NCBI RefSeq assembly: GCF_009695585.1
Contig: NZ_VUNR01000009.1
Span: forward strand, 30,933 to 94,932
DNA length: 64,000 bases
From: Anaerovibrio slackiae
GTDB lineage: Bacteria > Bacillota > Negativicutes > Selenomonadales > Selenomonadaceae
Reading direction: 5' to 3'
Translations under genes and position numbers: made by a program
Notes under the pieces: model-generated
What the model was told of the DNA's origin: nothing
What the model saw: only the letters and a program-made list of their open reading frames with translations
Database searches by the model: none
Part shown: piece by piece, positions 44,828-53,873 of the stretch
How the letters are laid out: each line of letters opens with the position of its first letter
How positions within the stretch are numbered: the stretch's first letter is position 1

Positions 44828-45919
44828 ATGAAGACCAAGGTTCTGGCATTGCATTTGCCTCAATATCACAGGATACCTGAAAATGACAGCTGGTGGGGGG
44901 ATGGCTTTACTGACTGGGTGAATGTCAGGAAGGCAAGACCATTATTTAAAGGGCATCAGCAGCCAGTTGTGCCATTAAATAACAACTATTATGACCTGTC
45001 CGAACCGGAAGCAATCAGGCAGCAAGCGAAGCTGGCAAAGCAGTACGGCATATATGGTTTTTGCTATTACCACTACTGGTTTAGCGGGAAAAAGCTGCTG
45101 GAAAAGCCCTGCGAGTTGCTCCTGCACAACAAGGATATTGACATTAAATATTGTTTTTGCTGGGCAAATGAAAGCTGGGCAAGGACATGGGACGGCAAGG
45201 AACATGATGTGCTGATGCAGCAGAAATATGGAAGCAGTCTTGATTGGATAGCTCATTTCGACTATCTTCTGCCCTTTTTTAAGGATGAGAGATATATCAG
45301 GATAGATAACAAGCCGGTCATATTCATTTATTCCTGCCATAGAATTACGGATTTTGACGATATGCTTGCCTGCTGGCGTAAGCTGGCGCAGCAGCATGGC
45401 TTTGACGGGGTGTATGTGGCAGAATTTGTCAATTCCTTCAATTCCGGGCTGCACAGCCATACTACTGATGTGATTGTGGAGTTTGAGCCTTTGTGCACTG
45501 CCAGGTATGCTATTTCGGCACTGGACAAGGCGAAAAGGTTGTTTTGCAAAAAAATGGGCAGGATTGATTTTCAGGATTATGACTCTCTATGGGAATGCCT
45601 GCTGAACAAACGGCGTATTTATGGCAAGAAAATCTGGCGCAGCGGCTTTGTAAGCTGGGATAACAGTCCTCGCAAGGGGAAGCGTGCCATGATAGTCAGG
45701 GGAGCGACGCCAGAAAAATTTGCAGGTTATATAACTAGGCTGCTGTTGAACAGGGAACGTGAATATGATGACAGCTTTTTGGTGATTAATGCCTGGAATG
45801 AGTGGGCAGAAGGGGCAGTCCTGGAACCTACTGAGCAGGATGGATATAGCTATCTGGAGGCATTGGCAGAAGCTATGTATATAGTGGAGAAGGAACAGAG
45901 CACTGTGGAAAGTCCGTAA
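44828..45919 (+). CDS. WbsX-type glycan protein (GH99-like fold)
   Basis: A 363-residue protein of the glycosyltransferase WbsX family. Seen: ALHLPQYHRIPENDSWWG, FTDWVNVRKARPLFKGHQQP, YGFCYYHYWFSGKKLLEKP, CFCWANESWARTWDG and near the end VINAWNEWAEGAVLEP. Members are common in O-antigen loci and are described as glycosyltransferases or GH99-like endo-acting proteins; the exact reaction is unsettled. ATG 44828 is chosen over 44810 because GGAGATAAGG precedes it. Confidence 0.85.
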   Translation: MKTKVLALHLPQYHRIPENDSWWGDGFTDWVNVRKARPLFKGHQQPVVPLNNNYYDLSEPEAIRQQAKLAKQYGIYGFCYYHYWFSGKKLLEKPCELLLHNKDIDIKYCFCWANESWARTWDGKEHDVLMQQKYGSSLDWIAHFDYLLPFFKDERYIRIDNKPVIFIYSCHRITDFDDMLACWRKLAQQHGFDGVYVAEFVNSFNSGLHSHTTDVIVEFEPLCTARYAISALDKAKRLFCKKMGRIDFQDYDSLWECLLNKRRIYGKKIWRSGFVSWDNSPRKGKRAMIVRGATPEKFAGYITRLLLNREREYDDSFLVINAWNEWAEGAVLEPTEQDGYSYLEALAEAMYIVEKEQSTVESP

Positions 45920-45925
45920 AAATAT

Positions 45926-45977
45926 CAGGAAGCTTCGGAGTTGCTGAATAAATGACAGGAAGATACGGAGTGGTTGG
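45926..45977 (+). repeat. Two imperfect ~21-base repeats, the second covering an RBS
   Basis: CAGGAAGCTTCGGAGTTGCTG and CAGGAAGATACGGAGTGGTTG share 16 of about 21 positions. The second unit supplies the GGAG ribosome-binding site of the next gene. Each is quoted without flanks. Confidence 0.6.
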
Positions 45978-46994
45978 ATGGATTCTCAGCCGTTGGTAAG
46001 TATTTGTATACCTACCTACAACAGAAGTGAATATCTGCGTCTAAGCCTTGAGCGTTATATCAGGGAGCCTGAGTTTTTATCCGGCTGCGTGGAAATAGTC
46101 ATCTCGGATAACACATCAACAGATGATACCGGGGTAATGGTGCAGGGATATATAAATAAGTATGCCAATATCCGTTATTTTCGCAATTCAGAAAATATCA
46201 GGGATAGAAACTTTCCTCTGGCCTTGAGCAGGGGGAGGGGGAAGCTGCACAGATTGTGCAACGATACATTGCAGATTCAGCAGGGACATCTGGGAGAGCT
46301 TTGCCGGGCGGTGGAAAAATACCAGCATGAGAAGCCATTTTTGTTTTTTGAAAATGGAGGCATGGGACAGCAGGAAATAGCTTGCAGCAGCCTTGATGAA
46401 TATGTAAAAAATATCAGTTTTTTTATTAGCTGGATAGGCGGTTTTTCCCTGTGGCATGAGGATTGTATCGGCTTGGAGTCTGATACGGCAGATTGCGGGC
46501 TGTCTTTGTGGCAGGTACGTAAAAGCTGCGAAATGGCAGGCAGCAGGCGGAGCATCATCATCAGAAAGTTATTCTGCACCGTGCCGCAGCTCAAGAGCAA
46601 GGATGTAAGCTATGGGATTTTCAAGGTTTTTCACGGCAATATGCTGGCGATTTTGCGAAGATATGGCGGCGGGGGAGGCATTGCGGAGGAAACTCTGGCG
46701 TGGGTGGAAAAGGATTTGCTGTATCGTTTTTTTACTCAATATCTGGTACTGGCAGAATGTCAGGCAGATAAAAACCTCGTCTATGGAGAGCAGGAGAATT
46801 TGCACATGGCTATTCAGCGTTGCTATGGTGCCAAGGATTATTATGAAGATTATTTGGCATTTTATAAAAAGGAATTGCGCAAATGCAAAATTGAAATGCT
46901 TGTTAAGGCTATATTTCACTGGGAACAGAATAAGAATACAAAGGTGTTCCAGTGGGGCAAGATGATATTCAGAAAGCTGCTTGCTAAAAATTAG
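45978..46994 (+). CDS. Family 2 glycosyltransferase
   Basis: A 338-residue protein. The N-terminal GT2 domain has VSICIPTYNRSEYLRLSLE and IVISDNTSTDDTG. The usual DxD region reads LHRLCNDTLQ and is preceded by an Arg/Gly-rich loop (SRGRGKLH), shorter than in most relatives. The C-terminal half (helical, ending with a Lys-rich segment) is not recognisable. Substrate unknown. GGAG of the repeat above lies 8 bases before the ATG. Confidence 0.75.
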   Translation: MDSQPLVSICIPTYNRSEYLRLSLERYIREPEFLSGCVEIVISDNTSTDDTGVMVQGYINKYANIRYFRNSENIRDRNFPLALSRGRGKLHRLCNDTLQIQQGHLGELCRAVEKYQHEKPFLFFENGGMGQQEIACSSLDEYVKNISFFISWIGGFSLWHEDCIGLESDTADCGLSLWQVRKSCEMAGSRRSIIIRKLFCTVPQLKSKDVSYGIFKVFHGNMLAILRRYGGGGGIAEETLAWVEKDLLYRFFTQYLVLAECQADKNLVYGEQENLHMAIQRCYGAKDYYEDYLAFYKKELRKCKIEMLVKAIFHWEQNKNTKVFQWGKMIFRKLLAKN

Positions 46995-47061
46995 CTGATA
47001 GATGCAGCAGATTGGTAGCAGGCTGTCGTTAATTTTATGATATTTCAGCAGGAGGATTGTG

Positions 47062-47835
47062 ATGAAGGTTGTGTTATTAGCTGGGGGATTTGGCACACGC
47101 ATATCCGAGGAATCCCAGTTCAAGCCAAAGCCGATGGTGGAAATAGGTGGCAAGCCTATTTTGTGGCACATCATGAAGGAGTATTCTGCCTACGGCTTCA
47201 ATGAGTTTGTCATCTGTGCAGGCTATAAGCAGCATTATATCAAGGAATGGTTCAAAAATTACTTTATCTACACCAGCGATGTTACTTTTGATTTGACGGA
47301 GGGCAACAAGCTGATACTGCATGAGCAGCATTCCGAGCCCTGGAAGGTGACTGTAGTTGATACGGGATTGCATACCATGACAGGTGGGCGCATCAAGCGG
47401 ATTCAGAAATATGTAGGCGATGAAACTTTTATGCTGACCTATGGGGATGGGGTATGTGATGTAAATATTGCCAAGCTGGTGGATTTTCACAAAGCCCACG
47501 GCAAGCTGGCAACTTTGACGGCTGTTATGCTGGACCAGTCCAAGGGCGTTTTGAATATTGGCGGTGACAATGCGGTGCGTTCTTTCCGGGAAAAGTCCGC
47601 CAAGGACAGTGCACCGATAAATGCAGGCTATATGGTGCTAGAGCCCCAGGTTTTTGATTATCTGACTGATGACAGCTGCGTTTTTGAGCAGCAGCCACTG
47701 ATGACACTGGCAAAGGAAGGCCAGCTGATGAGCTATCAGCATAAGGGATTCTGGCAGTGCATGGACACGAAGCGCGAGATGGAGGTGTTGGAATGTTTAT
47801 GGAAAAATAATAAAGCTCCATGGAAAGTTTGGTAG
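47062..47835 (+). CDS. rfbF: Glucose-1-phosphate cytidylyltransferase
   Basis: A 257-residue nucleotidyltransferase that makes CDP-glucose from CTP and glucose-1-phosphate, the entry to CDP-3,6-dideoxyhexoses. Seen: VVLLAGGFGTRISEE, KPKPMVEIGGKPILWHIMK, CAGYKQHYIKEWF, LTYGDGVCDVNI and MDTKREMEVLECLW, the RfbF/DdhA pattern. ATG 47062 follows GGAGG by 6 bases. Downstream genes suddenly become AT-rich, so rfbF is the last host-like gene before a composition break. Confidence 0.92.
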   Translation: MKVVLLAGGFGTRISEESQFKPKPMVEIGGKPILWHIMKEYSAYGFNEFVICAGYKQHYIKEWFKNYFIYTSDVTFDLTEGNKLILHEQHSEPWKVTVVDTGLHTMTGGRIKRIQKYVGDETFMLTYGDGVCDVNIAKLVDFHKAHGKLATLTAVMLDQSKGVLNIGGDNAVRSFREKSAKDSAPINAGYMVLEPQVFDYLTDDSCVFEQQPLMTLAKEGQLMSYQHKGFWQCMDTKREMEVLECLWKNNKAPWKVW

Positions 47836-47851
47836 AGAAAGGTTGGTTGAC

Positions 47852-48946
47852 ATGATAAATAATTCATTAAAACGAGATTTAGAGTATACCTATGAGAAAT
47901 TATCTAAGGAAGAAAAAAATAAGTTATCAAATTCGACAATTTTAATCACGGGTGCTGCAGGTTTTTTAGGATTCTATTATGTACATTTTTTCTATTATTA
48001 TCGTAAAGAATTATCCTTGAAGAAGGTAATTTGCTTAGATAATTTTATGCTTGGGAAACCTAAGTGGCTAGATAAAATTTCAGAAGATGAATGTTTTAAA
48101 GTAGAAAAATTTGATATTATCAATGATAACATTGCTGATATTTCATGTGCAGAGGAAGTGGATTATGTTATACATATGGCATCAATAGCTTCTCCTATAT
48201 TTTACAGGCAATATCCAATAGAAACATTGGATGCAAATATATGGGGATTGCGCCATTTGTTGGATTATTATTCATCACGAAATATAAAAGGATTTTTGTT
48301 CTATTCATCTAGTGAAATATATGGCAATCCTGCTGCCGATGCAGTACCAACAGATGAGGAATATCATGGTGATGTTAGTTGTACTGGGCCTAGGGCTTGT
48401 TATGATGAGTCTAAACGGTTTGGAGAAACAATTTGTATGTTATTTGCTAAAAAGTACGGCATGCCGATTGGAGTAGCACGCCCATTTAATAATTATGGAC
48501 CTGGAATGAAGATAAATGATAAACGTGTTCCAGCAGATTTTGCTAATGATATTTTGAATGATAGAGATATTGTAATTTTATCAAATGGATCTCCAAAACG
48601 TACTTTTTGTTATATAGCTGATGCAATTGCAGGATATTTAAAAATTATGTTATATGGGAAATATGATTATTTCAATATAGGTATTGATAAACCTGAAATT
48701 AGCATTTTGGAGTTAGCAGGAATTTATCAAAAGGCAGGCAAGGAGATCTTTGGCTATACTGGAAGTATTAAGTATAGTACTTCGGAGGATGAAGAATATT
48801 TGACAAACAATCCACAGAGGCGGTGTCCCCGTATTGATAAAGCTGCAAGTTTGCTGGAATATCAGCCGGAAATTAGTGTTCATGAGGGGGTTAGAAGATT
48901 TTTGGAGTTTATCAAGGAAAGTGAAAAGGAGAACTTAGTATGGTAA
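47852..48946 (+). CDS. NAD-dependent sugar epimerase/dehydratase (UDP-glucuronate decarboxylase-like)
   Basis: A 364-residue extended short-chain dehydrogenase. Rossmann loop GAAGFLGFYYVHFF, FYSSSEIYGNP and catalytic Tyr/Lys in GPRACYDESKRFGETIC. The GPRACYDE and RPFNNYGPGMKINDKRVPAD stretches are those of UDP-glucuronate decarboxylase (UXS). With the neighbouring UDP-glucose dehydrogenase it could make UDP-xylose or a 4-keto-pentose. Because it sits between rfbF and rfbH, in the place of the expected CDP-glucose 4,6-dehydratase, action on a CDP sugar cannot be excluded. AT-rich codon use. Confidence 0.75.
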   Translation: MINNSLKRDLEYTYEKLSKEEKNKLSNSTILITGAAGFLGFYYVHFFYYYRKELSLKKVICLDNFMLGKPKWLDKISEDECFKVEKFDIINDNIADISCAEEVDYVIHMASIASPIFYRQYPIETLDANIWGLRHLLDYYSSRNIKGFLFYSSSEIYGNPAADAVPTDEEYHGDVSCTGPRACYDESKRFGETICMLFAKKYGMPIGVARPFNNYGPGMKINDKRVPADFANDILNDRDIVILSNGSPKRTFCYIADAIAGYLKIMLYGKYDYFNIGIDKPEISILELAGIYQKAGKEIFGYTGSIKYSTSEDEEYLTNNPQRRCPRIDKAASLLEYQPEISVHEGVRRFLEFIKESEKENLVW

Positions 48947-50178
48947 CAGTATTTGGTTTAGGATTTGTGGGACTGACTACGGCCCTTGGATTTGCTCATA
49001 TGGGACACAAAGTATATGGCATTGATATAGATACAGAGCGTATGGAAACATTGAGGTCAGGAAAAATTCCATTTCATGAAATGTATATGGAGGAGGAGTT
49101 ACAAAAGCATATAGGAAAAAATATCATTTTGGAAAATGATATAGAAGCAGCTGTAGCTGATAGTGAGTATATTTATTATTGTGTTGGCACGCCGTATGGG
49201 CAAAATGGAAGTGCGGATTTGAAGTATCTGTTTTCTGCAATTGATATGACGATAGATGCAATAAAAGATGATAAGAAAAGAATATTAGTAACAAAATCAA
49301 CAATCCCACCATTGACAACGAAAGAAAAAATTATCCCATATGTACAGAATAAAGGCACTGTGTCTAAAAATATAAGTATAGCCAATAATCCAGAATTTTT
49401 AAGGGAAGGTCATTGTTGGGAAGACTTTATCAATTCAGATAGAGTTGTTTGCGGATGTTCTGATGAATATGCTGCAGAGAAATTACGTGAGTTATATTCA
49501 TCCATGGATGTTCCTGTGTTTACCGTGTCTTTATCTACAGGTGAATTTATTAAATATTTATCCAATACTTTATTAGCTACTTTGATAAGTTATTCTAATG
49601 AAATGGCCGAAGCGGCAGATAATTTTGGAGATATTGATGTAGCAACTTCATTCAAGATTTTGCATATGGATCGTAGATGGAATGATTGCGATATGACGTC
49701 TTATGTTTACCCAGGTTGTGGATATGGTGGTTATTGTTTACCAAAAGATACATGTGCATTTTATGCTCAATCCACGGAGAAAGGGTTTGTTCCTGAAATC
49801 CTCGGGAAAGTAATAAAGACGAATGAATCAAGAACCATGGTTATGGTAAATAAAATTTTGCAGAAGTTAGGTGATAGGAATAAGGTTGGCGTTTTGGGGC
49901 TGTCGTTTAAGCCTAATTCAGATGATGTAAGAGATACTCCTGCGGCGCGTATCATTCGTGAACTTGCCAAAGAAAATGTGGAAATTACAGCGTATGATCC
50001 TGTTGCTGTCGGGGAATTTAGAAAACGCTATCCAGATATAAAAATACTATTTTGTAATCAAGCGGAAGACGTTTGTAATGCTAATGATGTGATTGTCATT
50101 GCAACTGCTTGGGATGAATTTAAAAAAATAGATTTTACAGGAAAAGATGTTATTGATTGCAGGTATATGTTAGATTGA
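48940..50178 (+). CDS. ugd: UDP-glucose 6-dehydrogenase family
   Basis: A 412-residue nucleotide-sugar dehydrogenase. N-terminal NAD site VFGLGFVGLTTALGFAHMG, central NNPEFLREGHCWEDF, catalytic C266 in YPGCGYGGYCLPKD, and the C-terminal UDP-binding domain VGVLGLSFKPNSDDVRDTPA. It oxidises a UDP-hexose (most likely UDP-glucose) to the uronic acid. The start overlaps the previous stop by 7 bases, with AAAGGAG upstream. AT-rich, as its neighbours. Confidence 0.88.
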   Translation: MVTVFGLGFVGLTTALGFAHMGHKVYGIDIDTERMETLRSGKIPFHEMYMEEELQKHIGKNIILENDIEAAVADSEYIYYCVGTPYGQNGSADLKYLFSAIDMTIDAIKDDKKRILVTKSTIPPLTTKEKIIPYVQNKGTVSKNISIANNPEFLREGHCWEDFINSDRVVCGCSDEYAAEKLRELYSSMDVPVFTVSLSTGEFIKYLSNTLLATLISYSNEMAEAADNFGDIDVATSFKILHMDRRWNDCDMTSYVYPGCGYGGYCLPKDTCAFYAQSTEKGFVPEILGKVIKTNESRTMVMVNKILQKLGDRNKVGVLGLSFKPNSDDVRDTPAARIIRELAKENVEITAYDPVAVGEFRKRYPDIKILFCNQAEDVCNANDVIVIATAWDEFKKIDFTGKDVIDCRYMLD

Positions 50179-50191
50179 AAGGACAATAAGT

Positions 50192-51508
50192 ATGGTTACA
50201 AAAAATGAAATTTTTAAATTGGTAAAGGATTATTATACTGAAAACAAGAATGAAGAAATTTTCCATCCAGGTAACAGAATAAATTATGCCGGGAGAGTAT
50301 ATGACGAGAATGAATTGATAAATGTTATTGATTCTGCATTGGATTTTTGGCTTACTGCTGGCAAATATACTGTAGAATTTGAAAAAGAATTAGCTAAATT
50401 CCTGCAGGTGCCATATTGTTCTGTTGTAAATTCAGGTTCTTCTGCAAATTTATTAGCAATGATGGCACTGACATCGCCATTGTTGAAGGAGCGTAGAGTA
50501 AAAAAAGGTGATGAGGTTATAACTGTAGCAGCAGCATTTCCTACTACCGTGGCACCTATTATTCAGAGTGGTGCGGTGCCAGTATTTGTAGATATAGCTA
50601 TACCTGCCTACAATATAGATGTAGAAAAACTGGAGGAAGCTATATCTTCAAAAACAAAGGCTGTATTTATAGCTCATAGCCTTGGAAATATTTTTGATCT
50701 GAAAAAAGTTACGGATTTTTGTAAAAAACATAATCTTTGGTTGATTGAAGATAATTGTGATGCTCTTGGTGGAGAGTATGTTTTAAATGGTGAAAAAAAG
50801 AAAACAGGTACTATTGGTGATATAGGTACATCAAGTTTTTATCCAGCACATCAGATGACTATGGGAGAAGGTGGGGCAGTTTATACTAGCAATCCACTTT
50901 TAAATAAAATTGTGCGTTCATTAAGAGATTGGGGGAGAGATTGTACATGTCCTGGTGGAATGGACAATACTTGCGGGCATCGTTTTTCAGGACAATATGG
51001 CACTTTGCCTGCAAATTATGACCACAAGTATGTATATTCACATTTAGGTTATAATCTGAAAGTCACTGATTTGCAGGCTGCAATTGGCTGTGCACAGTTA
51101 AAAAAATTGCCAGAATTTATAAAGAAAAGACGTGCTAATTGGGAATACTTAAACGCAGCACTACAAGATGTTAAAGATAAGATTATTTTACCTGAAAAAG
51201 GTGAGCATGCGGATCCGTGCTGGTTTGGTTTTATTATCTCTGTAAAAGATACATGTTCTAAAAGTAGTGAGGAAGTCATAAATTATTTAGAAAAACATAA
51301 TATACAGACACGAAGGCTTTTTGCTGGAAATATTTTGCGTCATCCATGCTTTGAGAGTTTAGAAGAAGGGAAAGATTATCGTGTAATTGGTGAAATGACC
51401 AATACTGACTATACAATGCATCATGCTTTTTGGGTAGGAGTTTATCCTGGAATGACCAAAGATATGCTTGAATATATTGCGACTATTATTAAAGATGCTG
51501 TATTGTAA
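50192..51508 (+). CDS. rfbH: CDP-4-dehydro-6-deoxyglucose 3-dehydratase (E1)
   Basis: A 438-residue PMP-dependent, iron-sulfur 3-dehydrase of 3,6-dideoxyhexose synthesis. Diagnostic features: the DegT/AHBA fold (SVVNSGSSANLLAMMAL), the usual PLP lysine replaced by H220 (YPAHQMTMGEGG), and cysteines C251, C253 and C261 (CTCPGGMDNTC), which with C189 can hold the [2Fe-2S] cluster. It removes the C3 hydroxyl of CDP-4-keto-6-deoxyglucose. Its substrate-maker (RfbG) and its reductase (E3) are not in the window. RBS AAAGGAC before ATG. Confidence 0.93.
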   Translation: MVTKNEIFKLVKDYYTENKNEEIFHPGNRINYAGRVYDENELINVIDSALDFWLTAGKYTVEFEKELAKFLQVPYCSVVNSGSSANLLAMMALTSPLLKERRVKKGDEVITVAAAFPTTVAPIIQSGAVPVFVDIAIPAYNIDVEKLEEAISSKTKAVFIAHSLGNIFDLKKVTDFCKKHNLWLIEDNCDALGGEYVLNGEKKKTGTIGDIGTSSFYPAHQMTMGEGGAVYTSNPLLNKIVRSLRDWGRDCTCPGGMDNTCGHRFSGQYGTLPANYDHKYVYSHLGYNLKVTDLQAAIGCAQLKKLPEFIKKRRANWEYLNAALQDVKDKIILPEKGEHADPCWFGFIISVKDTCSKSSEEVINYLEKHNIQTRRLFAGNILRHPCFESLEEGKDYRVIGEMTNTDYTMHHAFWVGVYPGMTKDMLEYIATIIKDAVL

Positions 51509-51608
51509 TTGATTTTTATAATAGATGATAATCGACGCATGTAGTAAAAAAATTCACTATATGCGTCGGAAAATCTATTTTTGCTTGTTTTGTGAAGGAG
51601 ACTTTAAT

Positions 51609-53204
51609 GTGATAAATAGGCAATTATTAGATTGTACATTGAGGGATGGCGGATATATCAACGATTGGGAATTTGGCCATGCCAATATTATTGAAATATT
51701 CGAGAGGCTGGTTAGTTCAGGGGTTGAATATATAGAAATAGGCTTCTTGGATCAGCGGAGAGAATTTGATATAAATCGTACCATTATGCCTGATACGCAG
51801 TCTGCCAATACGATATTTGCTGGCGTAGATAAAGGTAATGCTGTTGTTTTGGGCATGATCGATTATGGCACATGCGATATTAAAAATTTGCAGCCATGTG
51901 AAGAAACTTTTATTGATGGCATCAGAGTGATTTTCAAGGAACACTTGCGTGATGAGGCATTGGCTTTCTGTGCCGAGGTTCAGAAGCTTGGGTACAAGGT
52001 CTTTGCCCAGATGGTTTCTGTTACGACATATACTGATGAAGCCTTGAAGGAATATGCTGAGTGCTGTAATAAAATTAAGCCGTTTGCTACCTCGATGGTT
52101 GATACCTATGGTCTTTTGGATGAAGAACACTTAATGCATATCTATAGCATCTTGGATAAATATCTTGATGCTGACATCAAGGAAGGCTATCATGCCCACA
52201 ATAATTTCCAGTTGGGATTTGCTAATGCCAAGACTTTTTTGTCATCGGACAGCAAGCGTGATATTTTGGCAGATGGCACTCTTTATGGTATGGGAAAAAG
52301 TGCAGGAAATGCTCCGTTGGAGCTGCTGATGATGTTTATGAATGAAAAGCTGGGCGGTAAATACGATATTACTCAGGCTTTGGAAGCCATTGATAACGTT
52401 ATTATGGATATTTATCGCAAGCAGTATTGGGGATATAACAGCTTCTTTTTCCTGGCTTCCTCCACAAAGTGCCATCCTAACTATGTATCATACTTGATGA
52501 ATAAAAGGACTTTATCAGTAAAGCAGATTGATGAGATTTTATTGAGTATAGCTTCTGAAAAAAAGCTGATGTATGATGCTAAGTATGCAGAAAAGGTATA
52601 TTTGGATTATCAGAATATCAAGTGTGATGATAATGCAGAAATACTGAAGCTTAGAGAAGTTTTTGCAAACAGAAAAATTTTGCTCCTGGGACCTGGAAAA
52701 AATATCAGCTTGCAACAAAAAGCAGTTATGTCGCATATATTGGAAAATTCACCAATAACAATAGCTGTTAATTATATTCCAGCTGATATACATGTGGAGT
52801 ATATTTTTCTGACAAAAACTAAAAGATATAATCAGCTGATTAAGGATATGCTACGAAGCAGCAATAAAGCAGCAAAGATAATTGCTACATCAAATGTGAC
52901 TAAGACAGCAGGAAAATTTGATTATGTCCTTAATTATGGTTCTTTGATAGATACCAATACGGAGATAGTGGATAATTCGCTGGTGATGTTGCTGAAATTT
53001 TTATTGCGTATCGATGTAAATTCAGTTTCGTTGGCTGGTTTTGATGGATATTCGAAAGTTGATGATAATTATTTTGATATCAGCAGGGAATACAGTTTTG
53101 TCAAAGAGAAAGCTGATTATTTTAATACTTATGTGCGAAACTTTTTGGTAAGTAAAAAGTCAGAGATACAGGTGGAGTTTATCACTGAGTCATGTTATGA
53201 ATAG
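51609..53204 (+). CDS. HMGL-type aldolase fused to a Rossmann-like domain
   Basis: A 531-residue protein. The N-terminal DRE-TIM metallolyase barrel (1 to about 300) has LLDCTLRDGGYINDW with R12-D13, metal ligands H195 and H197 (GYHAHNNFQLG) and GMGKSAGNAPLELL, as in 4-hydroxy-2-oxovalerate aldolases. The C-terminal ~200 residues (KILLLGPGKNISLQQKA, then VSLAGFDGYSKVDDNYF) resemble the DUF115/MptE-like Rossmann fold. The GTG at 51609 follows AAGGAG by 8 bases; the ~85 bases before it are spacer. It lies directly before a HAD phosphatase and a ThDP enzyme. The substrate is unknown; a 2-oxo-acid is expected. Confidence 0.78.
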   Translation: MINRQLLDCTLRDGGYINDWEFGHANIIEIFERLVSSGVEYIEIGFLDQRREFDINRTIMPDTQSANTIFAGVDKGNAVVLGMIDYGTCDIKNLQPCEETFIDGIRVIFKEHLRDEALAFCAEVQKLGYKVFAQMVSVTTYTDEALKEYAECCNKIKPFATSMVDTYGLLDEEHLMHIYSILDKYLDADIKEGYHAHNNFQLGFANAKTFLSSDSKRDILADGTLYGMGKSAGNAPLELLMMFMNEKLGGKYDITQALEAIDNVIMDIYRKQYWGYNSFFFLASSTKCHPNYVSYLMNKRTLSVKQIDEILLSIASEKKLMYDAKYAEKVYLDYQNIKCDDNAEILKLREVFANRKILLLGPGKNISLQQKAVMSHILENSPITIAVNYIPADIHVEYIFLTKTKRYNQLIKDMLRSSNKAAKIIATSNVTKTAGKFDYVLNYGSLIDTNTEIVDNSLVMLLKFLLRIDVNSVSLAGFDGYSKVDDNYFDISREYSFVKEKADYFNTYVRNFLVSKKSEIQVEFITESCYE

Positions 53205-53213
53205 GTGTATATC

Positions 53214-53861
53214 ATGGGAGAATATAAACTAGTTGTCTGGGATGTGGATGGAACCCTGCTTAATACATCGGATGGCATTATTGCCTCTGCCAAATATGCG
53301 ATTGATAGGTTTGGCTTGGAAATTCCCGGGGATGACGTCATGAAGACATACATAGGCCCGCCTATTCAGGATTCCTTTGCGAGAACTTTGCCTGTAGATG
53401 AGCAAATGGCAAAGGATATGGCTGATGTATTCAGGGAGCGGTATAAATCTGAAGACCTTTTCAAAGCTTATCCTTATGATGGTGTTATCAGTCTGCTGAG
53501 AGAGCTGCAGGCAAATGGTATAAAGCAGGCTGTAGCAACATATAAGAGGCAGGATTATGCAGAGAGCATAGTGGAGCATTTTGGTATGTCATGCTATATG
53601 GATGCAGTGTGTGGTTCTGATTTTGCAGGCAATTTGACTAAGGCAGATATAATCGGCAATGCTATTGCGGCAGTTGGGATATGTGATAGAAAGCGTATTG
53701 TCATGATTGGGGATACAGTGAATGATTCTTTGGGTGCTGCCAAGATGGGTGTGGATTTTGTAGGTGTGTCATATGGCTTTGGTGTTTGGGATGATACTGA
53801 TGTAGTGAGTCTTGCTGCCGATGTTAATGACATCAGGATGATTTTGCTGGGAAAAGAGTAA
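53214..53861 (+). CDS. HAD-family phosphatase (phosphoglycolate phosphatase-like)
   Basis: A 215-residue HAD hydrolase. Nucleophile D10 and acid/base D12 in VVWDVDGTLLNT, a helical cap (about 20-80), motif II in QAVATYKRQDY and motif IV in IVMIGDTVNDSLGAAKMG. The substrate is unknown. A GTG at 53205 is an alternative start; neither has a strong ribosome-binding site, suggesting coupling to the aldolase gene, which ends 9 bases earlier. Its position between aldolase and ThDP enzyme suggests it dephosphorylates an intermediate of the same route. Confidence 0.82.
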   Translation: MGEYKLVVWDVDGTLLNTSDGIIASAKYAIDRFGLEIPGDDVMKTYIGPPIQDSFARTLPVDEQMAKDMADVFRERYKSEDLFKAYPYDGVISLLRELQANGIKQAVATYKRQDYAESIVEHFGMSCYMDAVCGSDFAGNLTKADIIGNAIAAVGICDRKRIVMIGDTVNDSLGAAKMGVDFVGVSYGFGVWDDTDVVSLAADVNDIRMILLGKE

Positions 53862-53873
53862 GGAGAGAGATTA

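Noticed and set aside
47852..48946. CDP-glucose 4,6-dehydratase (RfbG), expected between rfbF and rfbH
   Set aside because: The GPRACYDE and GPGMKINDKRVPAD stretches match the UDP-glucuronate decarboxylase pattern instead; RfbG is probably elsewhere.
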